Below, in pieces: positions 1 to 5,772 of a stretch of DNA of 8,571 bases. The DNA lies in the NCBI GenBank assembly GCA_036732565.1, contig DAINCF010000302.1:1-8571 (forward strand), given 5' to 3'. The first letter of the stretch is position 1. Every line of letters starts with the position of its first letter. Made by a program: the position numbers and the translations under genes. This stretch comes from JAIVJN01 sp036732565. Its GTDB lineage: Bacteria; Acidobacteriota; Vicinamibacteria; Vicinamibacterales; UBA2999. Under the pieces are notes generated by a model. The model was given only the letters and a program-made list of their open reading frames with translations, did no database searches and was not told where the DNA came from.

Positions 1-2220
1 GCTGTAGCCGCGCGCAGCGGTCGTCGCGCGTCCCAGCGTCGTCGCGCTCACCGCCTTGCGGCCGAGCAGCGCGCCGAAGACGGTCGTCGCGACCGAGATA
101 CCCGCTTGCCATTTGGACTCGCTGGCTTGCTGGGCCTGCTTTTCGGTCGCCTGCTCGGCGCGGCGGATGCGATCCTCGATCGTCTTGATCTTGCTCCCGT
201 ACTTCTCGCGCACCTGGGCGATGGCCTCGTCACGTGCCTCGCGCAGCGCGTGCTGCACGCGAATGCGGAAGTCGCGCTCGGACTCATCGGGCTGTGATGT
301 CAACTTCGCCCGCGGGTGACGGAACAGCTCGATGGTCTGCGACCGACTCGCCCAGCGCTCGAACTCCTTCGACCACTGCGTATAGCTCTTCGCCTTGCTC
401 GCCGTCGCGGGCAGGGCCGCGAAGCTCATGTCGCCATCATCAGGCGTTCGCTTGAGATCGGTAATCGTGAAGTCCGCGGGTTCGGCGTGTTCCCAGTCGA
501 CGGGCACGGGCCGATCCGTCAATGGCGTGGTCACGATCACATCGCGCGTCTCGTCGATGCCGAGCTTGGCATCGGAGTAGACGATGCGCGCCGATCCCAG
601 GATCGCGGGGACCCACGTCGAGCCGGTGCCGGGGACGAAGTATTGCGCGATGGCGGGATCCAACAAGGGTGCGCTGGGTACGCTAGGTGCCCGAGGTGTG
701 CTGGATGCCAGGGCCTCACCATCAGCCCCTTGGGCACTCTGAGCACCTTGTGCACCCTGAGCACCCTGAGCACCTTGGGCACCCTGAGCACCTTGTGCAC
801 CCTGGGCACCTTGCGCACCCTGAGCAAGCTTCTTGAGCTCTTCCCGCCCCAACGGCCCCCGCAGATACGACATCGTCCATCGCGTCTGGAAGAGCAGCGG
901 CTCGCGTTCGTGGACGTTGTGCAGGAGGAACACGCGCTTCTGGAGGCTGGAGATCCGTTTGTCGAGGCCCGCGCGATCGAAGCCTTCGCCGGTCGCCGCC
1001 GCGACGCCTTCCAGGCCGTCGAGCAGGCGCGCTTTGTCGCGATCGGTCTGAAGGCGTCCGATCATCCAGGTGCCTGCGTTCGACAGCGCCTTGTAGTCGA
1101 GGTCGACCGGATTCTGTGTGGCCAGGGTCATGCCGAGGCCGAACGCGCGAGCCTGCTTGAGGAGCAGCAGGAGCGGCGCCTTCGACGGAGGATTCGCCAC
1201 CGGTGGCAGAAAGCCGAAGATCTCGTCGAAGTAGACCAGGGCGCGAAGGCTGGACGTGCCGCGCTGCGCGCGCATCCAGCCGACCAGCTCGTTGAGCAGC
1301 AACGAGACGAAGAACATGCGCTCGTGGTCGTTGAGGTGCGCGATGGAGATGACGCTGACGCGTGGCTTCCCCTGCGCGGAGAAGAACAGACGATCCACGT
1401 CGAGCGGATCGCCCGACATCCACGCGTTGAATCCGGGCGCGGCGAGCAGGTTGTTCAACTTCATCGCCAGCGCGAAGCGATCGTCGGCGGGGTAGAACGA
1501 CTCGAGGTCCATGACGCCGACCCTCGCCACCGGCGGACTCTGCACGTGGGCGATCAACGAGGACAGGTCCAGGTCGCGCTGCTGTCGCCACGCGTCGCCG
1601 AGCAGCGTCGAGATCAGGATGTGCTCGCGGCTGCGGAGCGCCTCGGCCTCGATGCCCGCCAGCGTCAGGATGCTCGTGGCCGCCGTACTGACGCGCTCGC
1701 CGAGCAGCTCGGCATCCCCCGCGACGGCTGGCGGCGGTGCCGCGAACGACTTGACGATGGAGAGGGGACGGCCGACGGTGCTGCCTGGCGTGTACAGCGC
1801 GAACTCGGCGGCCGCGCGCAGGCGCTCGATGCGTGCGCCGTCCTGCCCCCAATCCGCGAGCCCCTTCTTCCACTTCTCGGCTTCGGCGCCAGCGAACGCC
1901 TCCGGCGCGACGTTGGCGGCGCGCGCCTCGTCGACGTTCACCCACGGCGCGAAGTCGGTCGCCGACAGACTCGGAAACGTCAGCAGGAGGTTGGGAAGAT
2001 CGCCTTTCGGATCGATGGCGATCACCGGCACGCCGTCGATGGCCGCTTCCTCAATCAGGTCGATGCCCAGGCCGGTCTTGCCGCTGCCGGTCATGCCGAG
2101 GATCACGCCGTGCGTGACCAGATCCGAGGAGTCGTACAGCACGGGCGCGTCGGTCGTCTCGCCGGTGTCAGGGTCGACCTGCTTACCGAGATAGAAGAGA
2201 CCTAGCTTCTCAAAATCCAT
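1..2220 (-). CDS. HerA/DUF87-like P-loop ATPase, C-terminus cut off by the window edge
   Basis: The frame is open for 740 codons from the ATG at 2220-2218 to base 1, so the 3' end lies outside the window. Seen: Walker A GMTGSGKT at residues 42-49 (Lys48); an IDPKGDL strand about residues 69-75; a Walker B-type LVYFDE at 328-333 (Asp332, Glu333); and a GRLQTDRD segment at about 388-395 that may supply the arginine finger. This order fits the HerA/FtsK-like superfamily of hexameric ATPases (DUF87 type), which includes DNA translocases, but the substrate here is unknown. After the ATPase core come an Ala-Gln-Gly repeat (466-498), a Pro/Ala/Ser-rich linker (about 500-520), a second globular region, a predicted coiled coil (about 655-695) and a small Gly/Ala-rich hydrophobic stretch near the window edge. 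No signal peptide is visible, so it is probably cytoplasmic. The start is supported by homology-like content beginning within a few residues; only a weak GAGAG Shine-Dalgarno lies upstream. It may be cotranscribed with the MutS-like gene 118 nt upstream. Confidence 0.9.
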   Translation of the reverse strand, partial: MDFEKLGLFYLGKQVDPDTGETTDAPVLYDSSDLVTHGVILGMTGSGKTGLGIDLIEEAAIDGVPVIAIDPKGDLPNLLLTFPSLSATDFAPWVNVDEARAANVAPEAFAGAEAEKWKKGLADWGQDGARIERLRAAAEFALYTPGSTVGRPLSIVKSFAAPPPAVAGDAELLGERVSTAATSILTLAGIEAEALRSREHILISTLLGDAWRQQRDLDLSSLIAHVQSPPVARVGVMDLESFYPADDRFALAMKLNNLLAAPGFNAWMSGDPLDVDRLFFSAQGKPRVSVISIAHLNDHERMFFVSLLLNELVGWMRAQRGTSSLRALVYFDEIFGFLPPVANPPSKAPLLLLLKQARAFGLGMTLATQNPVDLDYKALSNAGTWMIGRLQTDRDKARLLDGLEGVAAATGEGFDRAGLDKRISSLQKRVFLLHNVHEREPLLFQTRWTMSYLRGPLGREELKKLAQGAQGAQGAQGAQGAQGAQGAQGAQGAQSAQGADGEALASSTPRAPSVPSAPLLDPAIAQYFVPGTGSTWVPAILGSARIVYSDAKLGIDETRDVIVTTPLTDRPVPVDWEHAEPADFTITDLKRTPDDGDMSFAALPATASKAKSYTQWSKEFERWASRSQTIELFRHPRAKLTSQPDESERDFRIRVQHALREARDEAIAQVREKYGSKIKTIEDRIRRAEQATEKQAQQASESKWQAGISVATTVFGALLGRKAVSATTLGRATTAARGYS
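727..825 (-). repeat. 9-bp coding minisatellite encoding eleven Ala-Gln-Gly/Ser units
   Basis: Eleven tandem 9-bp units (for example GCTCAGGGT and GCACAAGGT) lie in frame in the ATPase gene and encode residues 466-498. Ten units read Ala-Gln-Gly and one reads Ala-Gln-Ser. Units differ almost only at third codon positions: all four Ala codons and both Gln codons are used. The single amino-acid change is Gly to Ser in the tenth unit. Copy-number change would keep the reading frame. The position, just after the ATPase core and before the Pro-rich linker, suggests a flexible or extended spacer. A collagen-like Gly-X-Y fold is formally possible, but the repeat has no proline. Confidence 0.95.
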
Positions 2221-2221
2221 A

Positions 2222-2329
2222 TGTCGCTCTCGGCTATCGGCTTACAGCTTAAGGCTGCGCTTCGCGCCTGCGCCAGCATATCGCGCGGCTACGCCGCGCG
2301 AGCCGAATGCTGAGAGCTGAATGCCGACG
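2222..2329. repeat. Compound inverted element: two arrays of degenerate 7-bp repeats around GC-rich hairpins
   Basis: This stretch fills almost all of the space between the MutS-like stop codon and the ATPase start codon. On the left, 2222-2256 divides into five consecutive heptamers each ending in GCT (CTCGGCT, ATCGGCT and relatives). On the right, 2302-2329 divides into four heptamers each starting GCY (GCTGAGA, GCTGAAT and relatives). Read on the minus strand, the left array has the same consensus as the right one, roughly GCYGANA, so the arrays are inverted copies and can pair, for example GCTCTC at 2226-2231 with GAGAGC at 2312-2317. Between them lie a small hairpin (GGC-T-GCG, 2253-2268) and a perfect 9-bp stem (2281-2301). 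Nothing in it looks coding. It resembles a palindromic intergenic repeat or a non-autonomous mobile element; the function is unknown. Confidence 0.6.
2281..2301. repeat. Perfect 9-bp inverted repeat with 3-nt loop
   Basis: TCGCGCGGC (2281-2289) and GCCGCGCGA (2293-2301) are perfectly complementary around the loop TAC. It lies 38 nt past the MutS-like stop codon on the minus strand, so it could stabilise that 3' end or attenuate reading into the ATPase gene. No T-run follows on either strand, so it is not a standard intrinsic terminator. It is the core of the larger heptamer element. Confidence 0.8.
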
Positions 2330-2338
2330 TGAACGTCC

Positions 2339-4192
2339 TCACACATCCAATCCGACCGATCGCATCAGCGCCAGCGCGTTGCTCGTGCGGACGATGCCCG
2401 GTCGGAGCCAGAAGTCGAAGTGCAGCGTGCCGTGCTCGAAACGATCCTCGAAGTGGACGTTCGTGGCGCGCGTGCCGAGCGGCTCCACCAGCTCGGTCAG
2501 CGCTAGATCGTGGGTCGTGATGAGCCCGACGGCGCCGAGCTCGACGAGACCGGTGACGATGGCGGCCGCGCCCAGCCGACGGTCGTGCGAGTTGGTGCCC
2601 GCCAGCACTTCGTCCAACAGGAACAGCACATGGCGGTTCGCGCGCGCGAGCGCGACGATTTCACTGAGCCGCGTGATCTCGGCGAAGAACCGCGATCGAC
2701 CGGACTGCAACGAGTCCTGGATGCGCAGCGTCGCCCCAATCGCCAGCGGCGTCATCGTCAACGTCGCGGCGCGTACGGGTGCGCCGGCCTGGGCGAGGAC
2801 CGCATTCAAGCCGACCGTTCTGAGCAGTGTGCTCTTGCCGGACATGTTCGATCCACTGACCAGCAGGACGTGCGGTGTGTCGCCGCCGAGGCTCACGTCA
2901 TTGGCGACCGCCCGCTCGACGGGCAGCAGCGGATGCGCGAGGTTGTGCGCCTCGAACCGTGGCTCGCCGTCGACCATCTCGGGCATGACATCGCTGGGAT
3001 GCTCGGATGCGTACGTGGCCAGCGCGGACAATGCCTCGAATTCGCCCACGACCGCGAGCCAGCGCTCGACGGCGGCGCCCGATCCGACGCGCCAGCGGTC
3101 CACGGCAAAGGCCAGCTGCGTCTTGAGGAGCAGCAGCGCCGCGATTGGACGGAAGATCTGATTCTCGTTCGACGCGAGCAGATCGACGAGGCGCGCCAGC
3201 CGGCCGATCTGTTGCGATGGCGGCCGACCCGCCACACGAAGCGACTCCATCAGCGCGCGCAGGCGCGGGCTGGTGACCACTTCGCGCTCGAGGCGTCCCA
3301 GCATCGACGCCAGCACCTCGAGGTCGCCCTCGCGCTCCTCGACACCTTCCGCGACGTGATTGACGCGATGCCGGAACCATCCCGCGAGCAGCGACTGGCC
3401 GATGAGCCACGGCACGACCAGCGCCGGCGGTGTTCCGCTCCAGATCCACCACCCGATCAACCCGCACGACACCGCGCCGACGAGCGGGAAGACCACGCGC
3501 GGCCACGTGGCCGTGAGCATGGCCGGTTCGGCCGCCCACGCGACCAGCGCATCGGTGTTCACGGCGGAGCGGACTTCGGGGCCAAGCACCGCGAGGTCTT
3601 CCTGGAGATCGAGCCGGGGACCCAGCTCGACGACGGCCGCCTGACGATCGCGGATCTCCGGTACGGCGGCCGGCTGCTTCAGCCAGTCTGCGAGAGTCGC
3701 TTCACCCGCGCGCGTCCGCGGCGTCGACAGCAGCTCGAACAGGCTGCCGCGGCCGAAGACGTCGAGATCGTCCGCGTACAAATGCGCCTCGGATCGGAAA
3801 CGCTCGCCGGTTTCACCGCTCCCGGCCCAGCGATCCTCCAGGCGCGCCAGCCCGCGTTCGTAGAAGGCCGCCGCTCGACGGGCGCGATCGAGCCGATTGA
3901 GCACCCGAGCGTGCCCGAACGCGATGCCGATGAACGCGATGAGGAGCGGGACGATCCACGAGGCGCCGGTCCACCCGATGGACATCAGCAGGACGGCCCC
4001 GAGGGCGAACAACGCCAGGCGCAGCCAACTCAGCCGGGCGTGGGTGCGGTCGAGCGCCGCGACCTGGGCTTGCCGGTCGGCCAGGCGAGAGAGGTAGGTG
4101 GTGTGTGGCCCGCCTTCGCCCTCCGCCCGTCGAGTTCCGGGATTCGGCGAGGGAAATCCGCTCAGGGCCTGACCGTTCCGTCCGCTCTCCAC
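2339..4192 (-). CDS. Membrane-anchored MutS-family ATPase
   Basis: This is a MutS-type ATPase with N-terminal membrane segments and no mismatch-recognition domain. Numbering from a GTG at 4192 gives 617 residues. Two hydrophobic segments (about 57-73 and 77-93) and two more (about 232-251 and 256-272) flank a region with the HLYADDLDVFGRGSLFELL signature (137-155) seen in the MutS core of this family. The C-terminal ATPase has Walker A GSNMSGKST (447-455), Walker B LLDE (525-528) followed by AGTNSHD (531-537), the TTHD switch (559-562) and the usual LxFxFxLRPG C-terminal motif ending in GLDV. MutS ATPases are dimeric ABC-type ATPases; the role of this membrane-bound branch is not established, so mismatch repair should not be assumed. 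The start is uncertain: no ATG is near. The GTG overlaps the methyltransferase gene by 31 nt and has no clear Shine-Dalgarno; a CTG at 4165 is the main alternative. Confidence 0.88.
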   Translation of the reverse strand: MESGRNGQALSGFPSPNPGTRRAEGEGGPHTTYLSRLADRQAQVAALDRTHARLSWLRLALFALGAVLLMSIGWTGASWIVPLLIAFIGIAFGHARVLNRLDRARRAAAFYERGLARLEDRWAGSGETGERFRSEAHLYADDLDVFGRGSLFELLSTPRTRAGEATLADWLKQPAAVPEIRDRQAAVVELGPRLDLQEDLAVLGPEVRSAVNTDALVAWAAEPAMLTATWPRVVFPLVGAVSCGLIGWWIWSGTPPALVVPWLIGQSLLAGWFRHRVNHVAEGVEEREGDLEVLASMLGRLEREVVTSPRLRALMESLRVAGRPPSQQIGRLARLVDLLASNENQIFRPIAALLLLKTQLAFAVDRWRVGSGAAVERWLAVVGEFEALSALATYASEHPSDVMPEMVDGEPRFEAHNLAHPLLPVERAVANDVSLGGDTPHVLLVSGSNMSGKSTLLRTVGLNAVLAQAGAPVRAATLTMTPLAIGATLRIQDSLQSGRSRFFAEITRLSEIVALARANRHVLFLLDEVLAGTNSHDRRLGAAAIVTGLVELGAVGLITTHDLALTELVEPLGTRATNVHFEDRFEHGTLHFDFWLRPGIVRTSNALALMRSVGLDV

Positions 4193-4755
4193 AGATAGAG
4201 CGTACGCGGGCTCCCCGAACTGTCGTTGAAGTTTTCGACCTTCTCGGCCGGCCAATCGCCCATGGCAAAAGCATGGGCGACGATGCGCGATCCGGGCCGA
4301 AGTTGCTTGGTCAGGATCGGCCGCAGCTTCAAGTTCGACGAGGACAAGAGATACAAGGTGACGACGGTCGCTTCCGAGACGTCGGTTTTCAAGGCATCCT
4401 GCAGCTTGAAGCTGACAAGGTGGCTTACGCCCGCTCGCTTGGCGTTGGCATTGGATTCCGCGATGCGCACCGGGTCGATGTCCACGCCGACGCCGCGCGC
4501 GCCGAACTGCAGGGCGGCCGTGATCACGATGCGTCCGTCGCCGCACCCAAGGTCGTAGATGACGTCTTTCTTGGTGACGCCCGCAAGATCCAGCATGTGG
4601 TCGACCACGTCCTGGGGCGTGGGGACGTAGGGGGCCAGATTCGGGGCATCCGGCTTCTTGGCCGTGGGCGCCGGTGCCACCTGTGCCGTAAGCCCTTGGA
4701 GCGACACGAGTAACCCGACCAGCACGGCGCCGCCGGCGACACGCGAACGAAGCAT
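4162..4755 (-). CDS. SAM-dependent class I methyltransferase with a signal peptide
   Basis: The 197-residue product begins with a clear export signal: Arg3 and Arg5, a hydrophobic core about 10-19, and a likely cleavage after LTA at 22-24. A Pro/Ala/Lys-rich linker follows. The catalytic domain starts at YVPTPQDVV (43-51) and contains SAM motif I DLGCGDGR (68-75) and the acidic motif II GVDIDP (90-95). The YVPT lead-in, DLGCGDGRIV and the LYLL and RIVAHAF strands resemble the FAM173/ATPSCKMT lysine-methyltransferase type of Rossmann fold; that comparison is from memory and the substrate is unknown. I chose the ATG at 4755 because it puts the signal peptide exactly at the N-terminus. A frame reaching back to 4845 adds 30 residues that would bury it. 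The stop overlaps the proposed start of the MutS-like gene, suggesting cotranscription. SAM is normally cytosolic, so an exported enzyme is odd; the signal could instead be a membrane anchor. Confidence 0.85.
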   Translation of the reverse strand: MLRSRVAGGAVLVGLLVSLQGLTAQVAPAPTAKKPDAPNLAPYVPTPQDVVDHMLDLAGVTKKDVIYDLGCGDGRIVITAALQFGARGVGVDIDPVRIAESNANAKRAGVSHLVSFKLQDALKTDVSEATVVTLYLLSSSNLKLRPILTKQLRPGSRIVAHAFAMGDWPAEKVENFNDSSGSPRTLYLWRADGTVRP

Positions 4756-4792
4756 CCGGGAAGGATAACCGGGGTCAGGCGTCGACAATTGA

Positions 4793-4816
4793 CAAAGCGG
4801 CAAAACGGCAAAATGT
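4793..4816. repeat. Three imperfect 8-bp direct repeats, CAAARYGG-like
   Basis: CAAAGCGG, CAAAACGG and CAAAATGT follow one another without gaps, about 40-60 nt upstream of the methyltransferase start codon. The third copy is degenerate. The position suits a regulatory site for the leftward operon, but it may be simple-sequence drift. Confidence 0.4.
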
Positions 4817-4909
4817 GAGCATCTTTGGCTCAAATCCTGCCGCATGGTCGACTATCGATGCCTGTCCCCCCAACGATAAAAGCTGGACGGTTCGAGTGAT
4901 GAACTCACG

Positions 4910-4968
4910 GCATCGACCCCTGCGTCAGGCCTTAACCGTGTGATGGATCAGGGGTTAAAGTCGGATGC
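4910..4968. repeat. Imperfect long inverted repeat upstream of the carD promoter
   Basis: GCATC (4910-4914) pairs with GATGC (4964-4968), GAC (4915-4917) with GTC (4960-4962), and CCCTG (4918-4922) with CAGGG (4949-4953), leaving a 26-nt loop and an asymmetric internal loop. Within the same stretch TTAACC (4932-4937) and GGTTAA (4953-4958) form an alternative inverted hexamer pair. It lies upstream of the -35 element of carD, so it is not in that mRNA if the promoter call is right. It could be an operator or part of a leftward leader. Confidence 0.35.
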
Positions 4969-5019
4969 TTCGACAGCGCACGCGATTCCTCGAAATGCGC
5001 GATTTTTCGGGCCTTTCCG

Positions 5020-5049
5020 TTGATTTTGGGCCACTGCCTGGGGTATACT
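5020..5049 (+). promoter_or_regulatory. Sigma70-type promoter for carD
   Basis: A -35 TTGATT (5020-5025) and a -10 TATACT (5044-5049) are separated by 18 nt. Transcription would start near 5056, leaving a leader of roughly 50 nt before the carD GTG. This is the best promoter-like sequence in the window and stands out against the surrounding GC-rich DNA. Confidence 0.7.
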
Positions 5050-5098
5050 GATTGCACCTGTTCGCGCTCTCCGGTCCTACCATCCACCAAAGCGAAAC

Positions 5099-5103
5099 GA
5101 GGG
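5099..5103 (+). promoter_or_regulatory. Ribosome binding site of carD
   Basis: GAGGG lies 4 nt before the GTG at 5108. It decides for that GTG as the start, since the protein from there begins directly with the conserved CarD N-terminus (FQVGDKVIYPNHG). Confidence 0.6.
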
Positions 5104-5107
5104 CCAC

Positions 5108-5710
5108 GTGTCATTTCAGGTTGGCGACAAGGTCATCTACCCAAACCACGGACTCGGCGTTGTTGAGAAGATCGAGGAGAAAACCATCCTCGGTACTACG
5201 TGCGGTTTTTTCCATTTGCGCATTTTGTCGAACGACACCACGGTGCTCGTTCCGGTTGCCAACGTCGACAACGTCGGTTTGCGGCGCGCGATCACGGACG
5301 AAGAGGTGGAGCGATTGTTCGGTCTGCTTGGTGACGGCAAGATCGACAACCACGCGAACTGGAAAGGCCGCTTCAAGGATAACTCGGACAAGATGCGCAC
5401 CGGCTCGATCTACGACATGGCCGATGTGCTGAAGAGCCTGACGTTCCTGGCCAAGTCCAAGAGTCTGTCGTTCCGCGAGAAGCGGATGCTCGATCGCGCG
5501 AAGGCGCTGATCATCTCGGAAGTGTCGGAGGTCATGCGCGTGAAGGTCGAGGAGATCGAGGATCGAGTCGAGAAGGCGTTGGAGCGGTGCTTCATGATGA
5601 AGGCGCGCGCACAGCAGCGCGCGGCCACACGTACCACTGCCAAAGCCATTCCCGCGAAGGCGACCACCACACGCGCCGCCGCCGTTCGCCGACAAGCGCG
5701 CGCTTCGTAG
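5108..5710 (+). CDS. carD: CarD-family RNA polymerase-binding transcription regulator
   Basis: CarD proteins bind the RNA polymerase beta subunit through an N-terminal Tudor-like domain and stabilise the open promoter complex with a helical C-terminal domain. Here the N-terminal domain is clear (FQVGDKVIYPNHGLGVV, residues 3-19, through about 60). The helical domain follows with ANWKGRFKDN at 83-92; its Trp85 corresponds to the conserved tryptophan that contacts the upstream edge of the bubble in mycobacterial CarD. Helices with SFREKRMLDRAK (121-132) and EVMRVKVEEIEDRV (141-154) complete the domain. Residues 165-200 form an unusual extra tail rich in Ala, Thr, Arg and Lys with no acidic residue and one PAKA motif, reminiscent of histone H1-like tails. 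Usual short CarD/CdnL proteins are about 160-170 residues and lack this. The gene has its own promoter and a GTG start, diverges from the methyltransferase operon, and is followed by a terminator-like palindrome. Confidence 0.95.
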   Translation: MSFQVGDKVIYPNHGLGVVEKIEEKTILGTTCGFFHLRILSNDTTVLVPVANVDNVGLRRAITDEEVERLFGLLGDGKIDNHANWKGRFKDNSDKMRTGSIYDMADVLKSLTFLAKSKSLSFREKRMLDRAKALIISEVSEVMRVKVEEIEDRVEKALERCFMMKARAQQRAATRTTAKAIPAKATTTRAAAVRRQARAS

Positions 5711-5732
5711 TCGCGCATCCCGTAATGCGGTT

Positions 5733-5766
5733 GTAGGGGCGGCTCGCGAGCCGCCCCTACGTTTTT
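5733..5766 (+). terminator. Perfect 28-nt palindrome plus T-run, probable intrinsic terminator of carD
   Basis: Bases 5733-5760 are a perfect palindrome with GTAGGGGCGGCT and its complement as a 12-bp stem around a CGCG loop. It is followed by G and five T (5762-5766). It begins 22 nt after the carD stop codon. Hairpin plus T-run is the form of a Rho-independent terminator. The perfect symmetry could also mark it as a copy of a dispersed palindromic repeat that has been taken into this role. Confidence 0.7.
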
Positions 5767-5772
5767 GCGCGC

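Larger units (their letters stand above)
4756..5019. other. Divergent intergenic region with repeats, no gene seen
   Basis: This is the left part of the 352-nt gap between the leftward methyltransferase and rightward carD. It is less GC-rich than the genes. It holds a short direct repeat (4793-4816), an imperfect inverted repeat (4910-4968), a CGAAA/TTTCG pair (4991-4995 with 5005-5009) and two copies of CGCGATT (4981 and 4998). A weak leftward promoter may be TTGTCG (minus strand 4788-4783), 15 nt, TATCCT (4767-4762). It would start transcription almost at the methyltransferase ATG, and I am not confident in it. Short frames here do not look coding. Confidence 0.6.

Noticed and set aside
727..825. 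CRISPR-like or mobile repeat array
   Set aside because: The units are contiguous 9-mers with no spacers and are in frame inside a coding gene.
722..1945. Leftward 407-codon frame within the ATPase gene
   Set aside because: It is a shifted frame on the same strand, extremely Arg/Ala/Gly-rich, and ends in a frame-shifted reading of the 9-bp repeat.
316..2205. Long rightward open frame of 629 codons opposite the ATPase
   Set aside because: It is antisense to a gene with intact Walker motifs. Its product is Arg/Asp/His-rich with no recognisable domain, as expected from the complementary frame of GC-rich coding DNA.
2281..2301. Intrinsic terminator after the MutS-like gene
   Set aside because: The stem is strong, but no T-run follows it on either strand.
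2307..4198. Two long rightward frames (2307-3161 and 2510-4198) opposite the MutS-like gene
   Set aside because: Both are antisense to conserved MutS motifs and give low-complexity Arg/Asp/Ser-rich products.
4193..4546. Earlier ATG at 4546 for the MutS-like protein
   Set aside because: It would overlap most of the methyltransferase catalytic domain, and the extra 118 residues are a frame-shifted reading of it.
4756..4845. Earlier start for the methyltransferase at 4845
   Set aside because: It adds 30 residues ahead of a well-formed signal peptide, and the added part has no family-like content.
4932..5114. Small leftward 60-codon frame in the divergent region
   Set aside because: It overlaps the carD promoter and start codon, has no ribosome site and no recognisable content.
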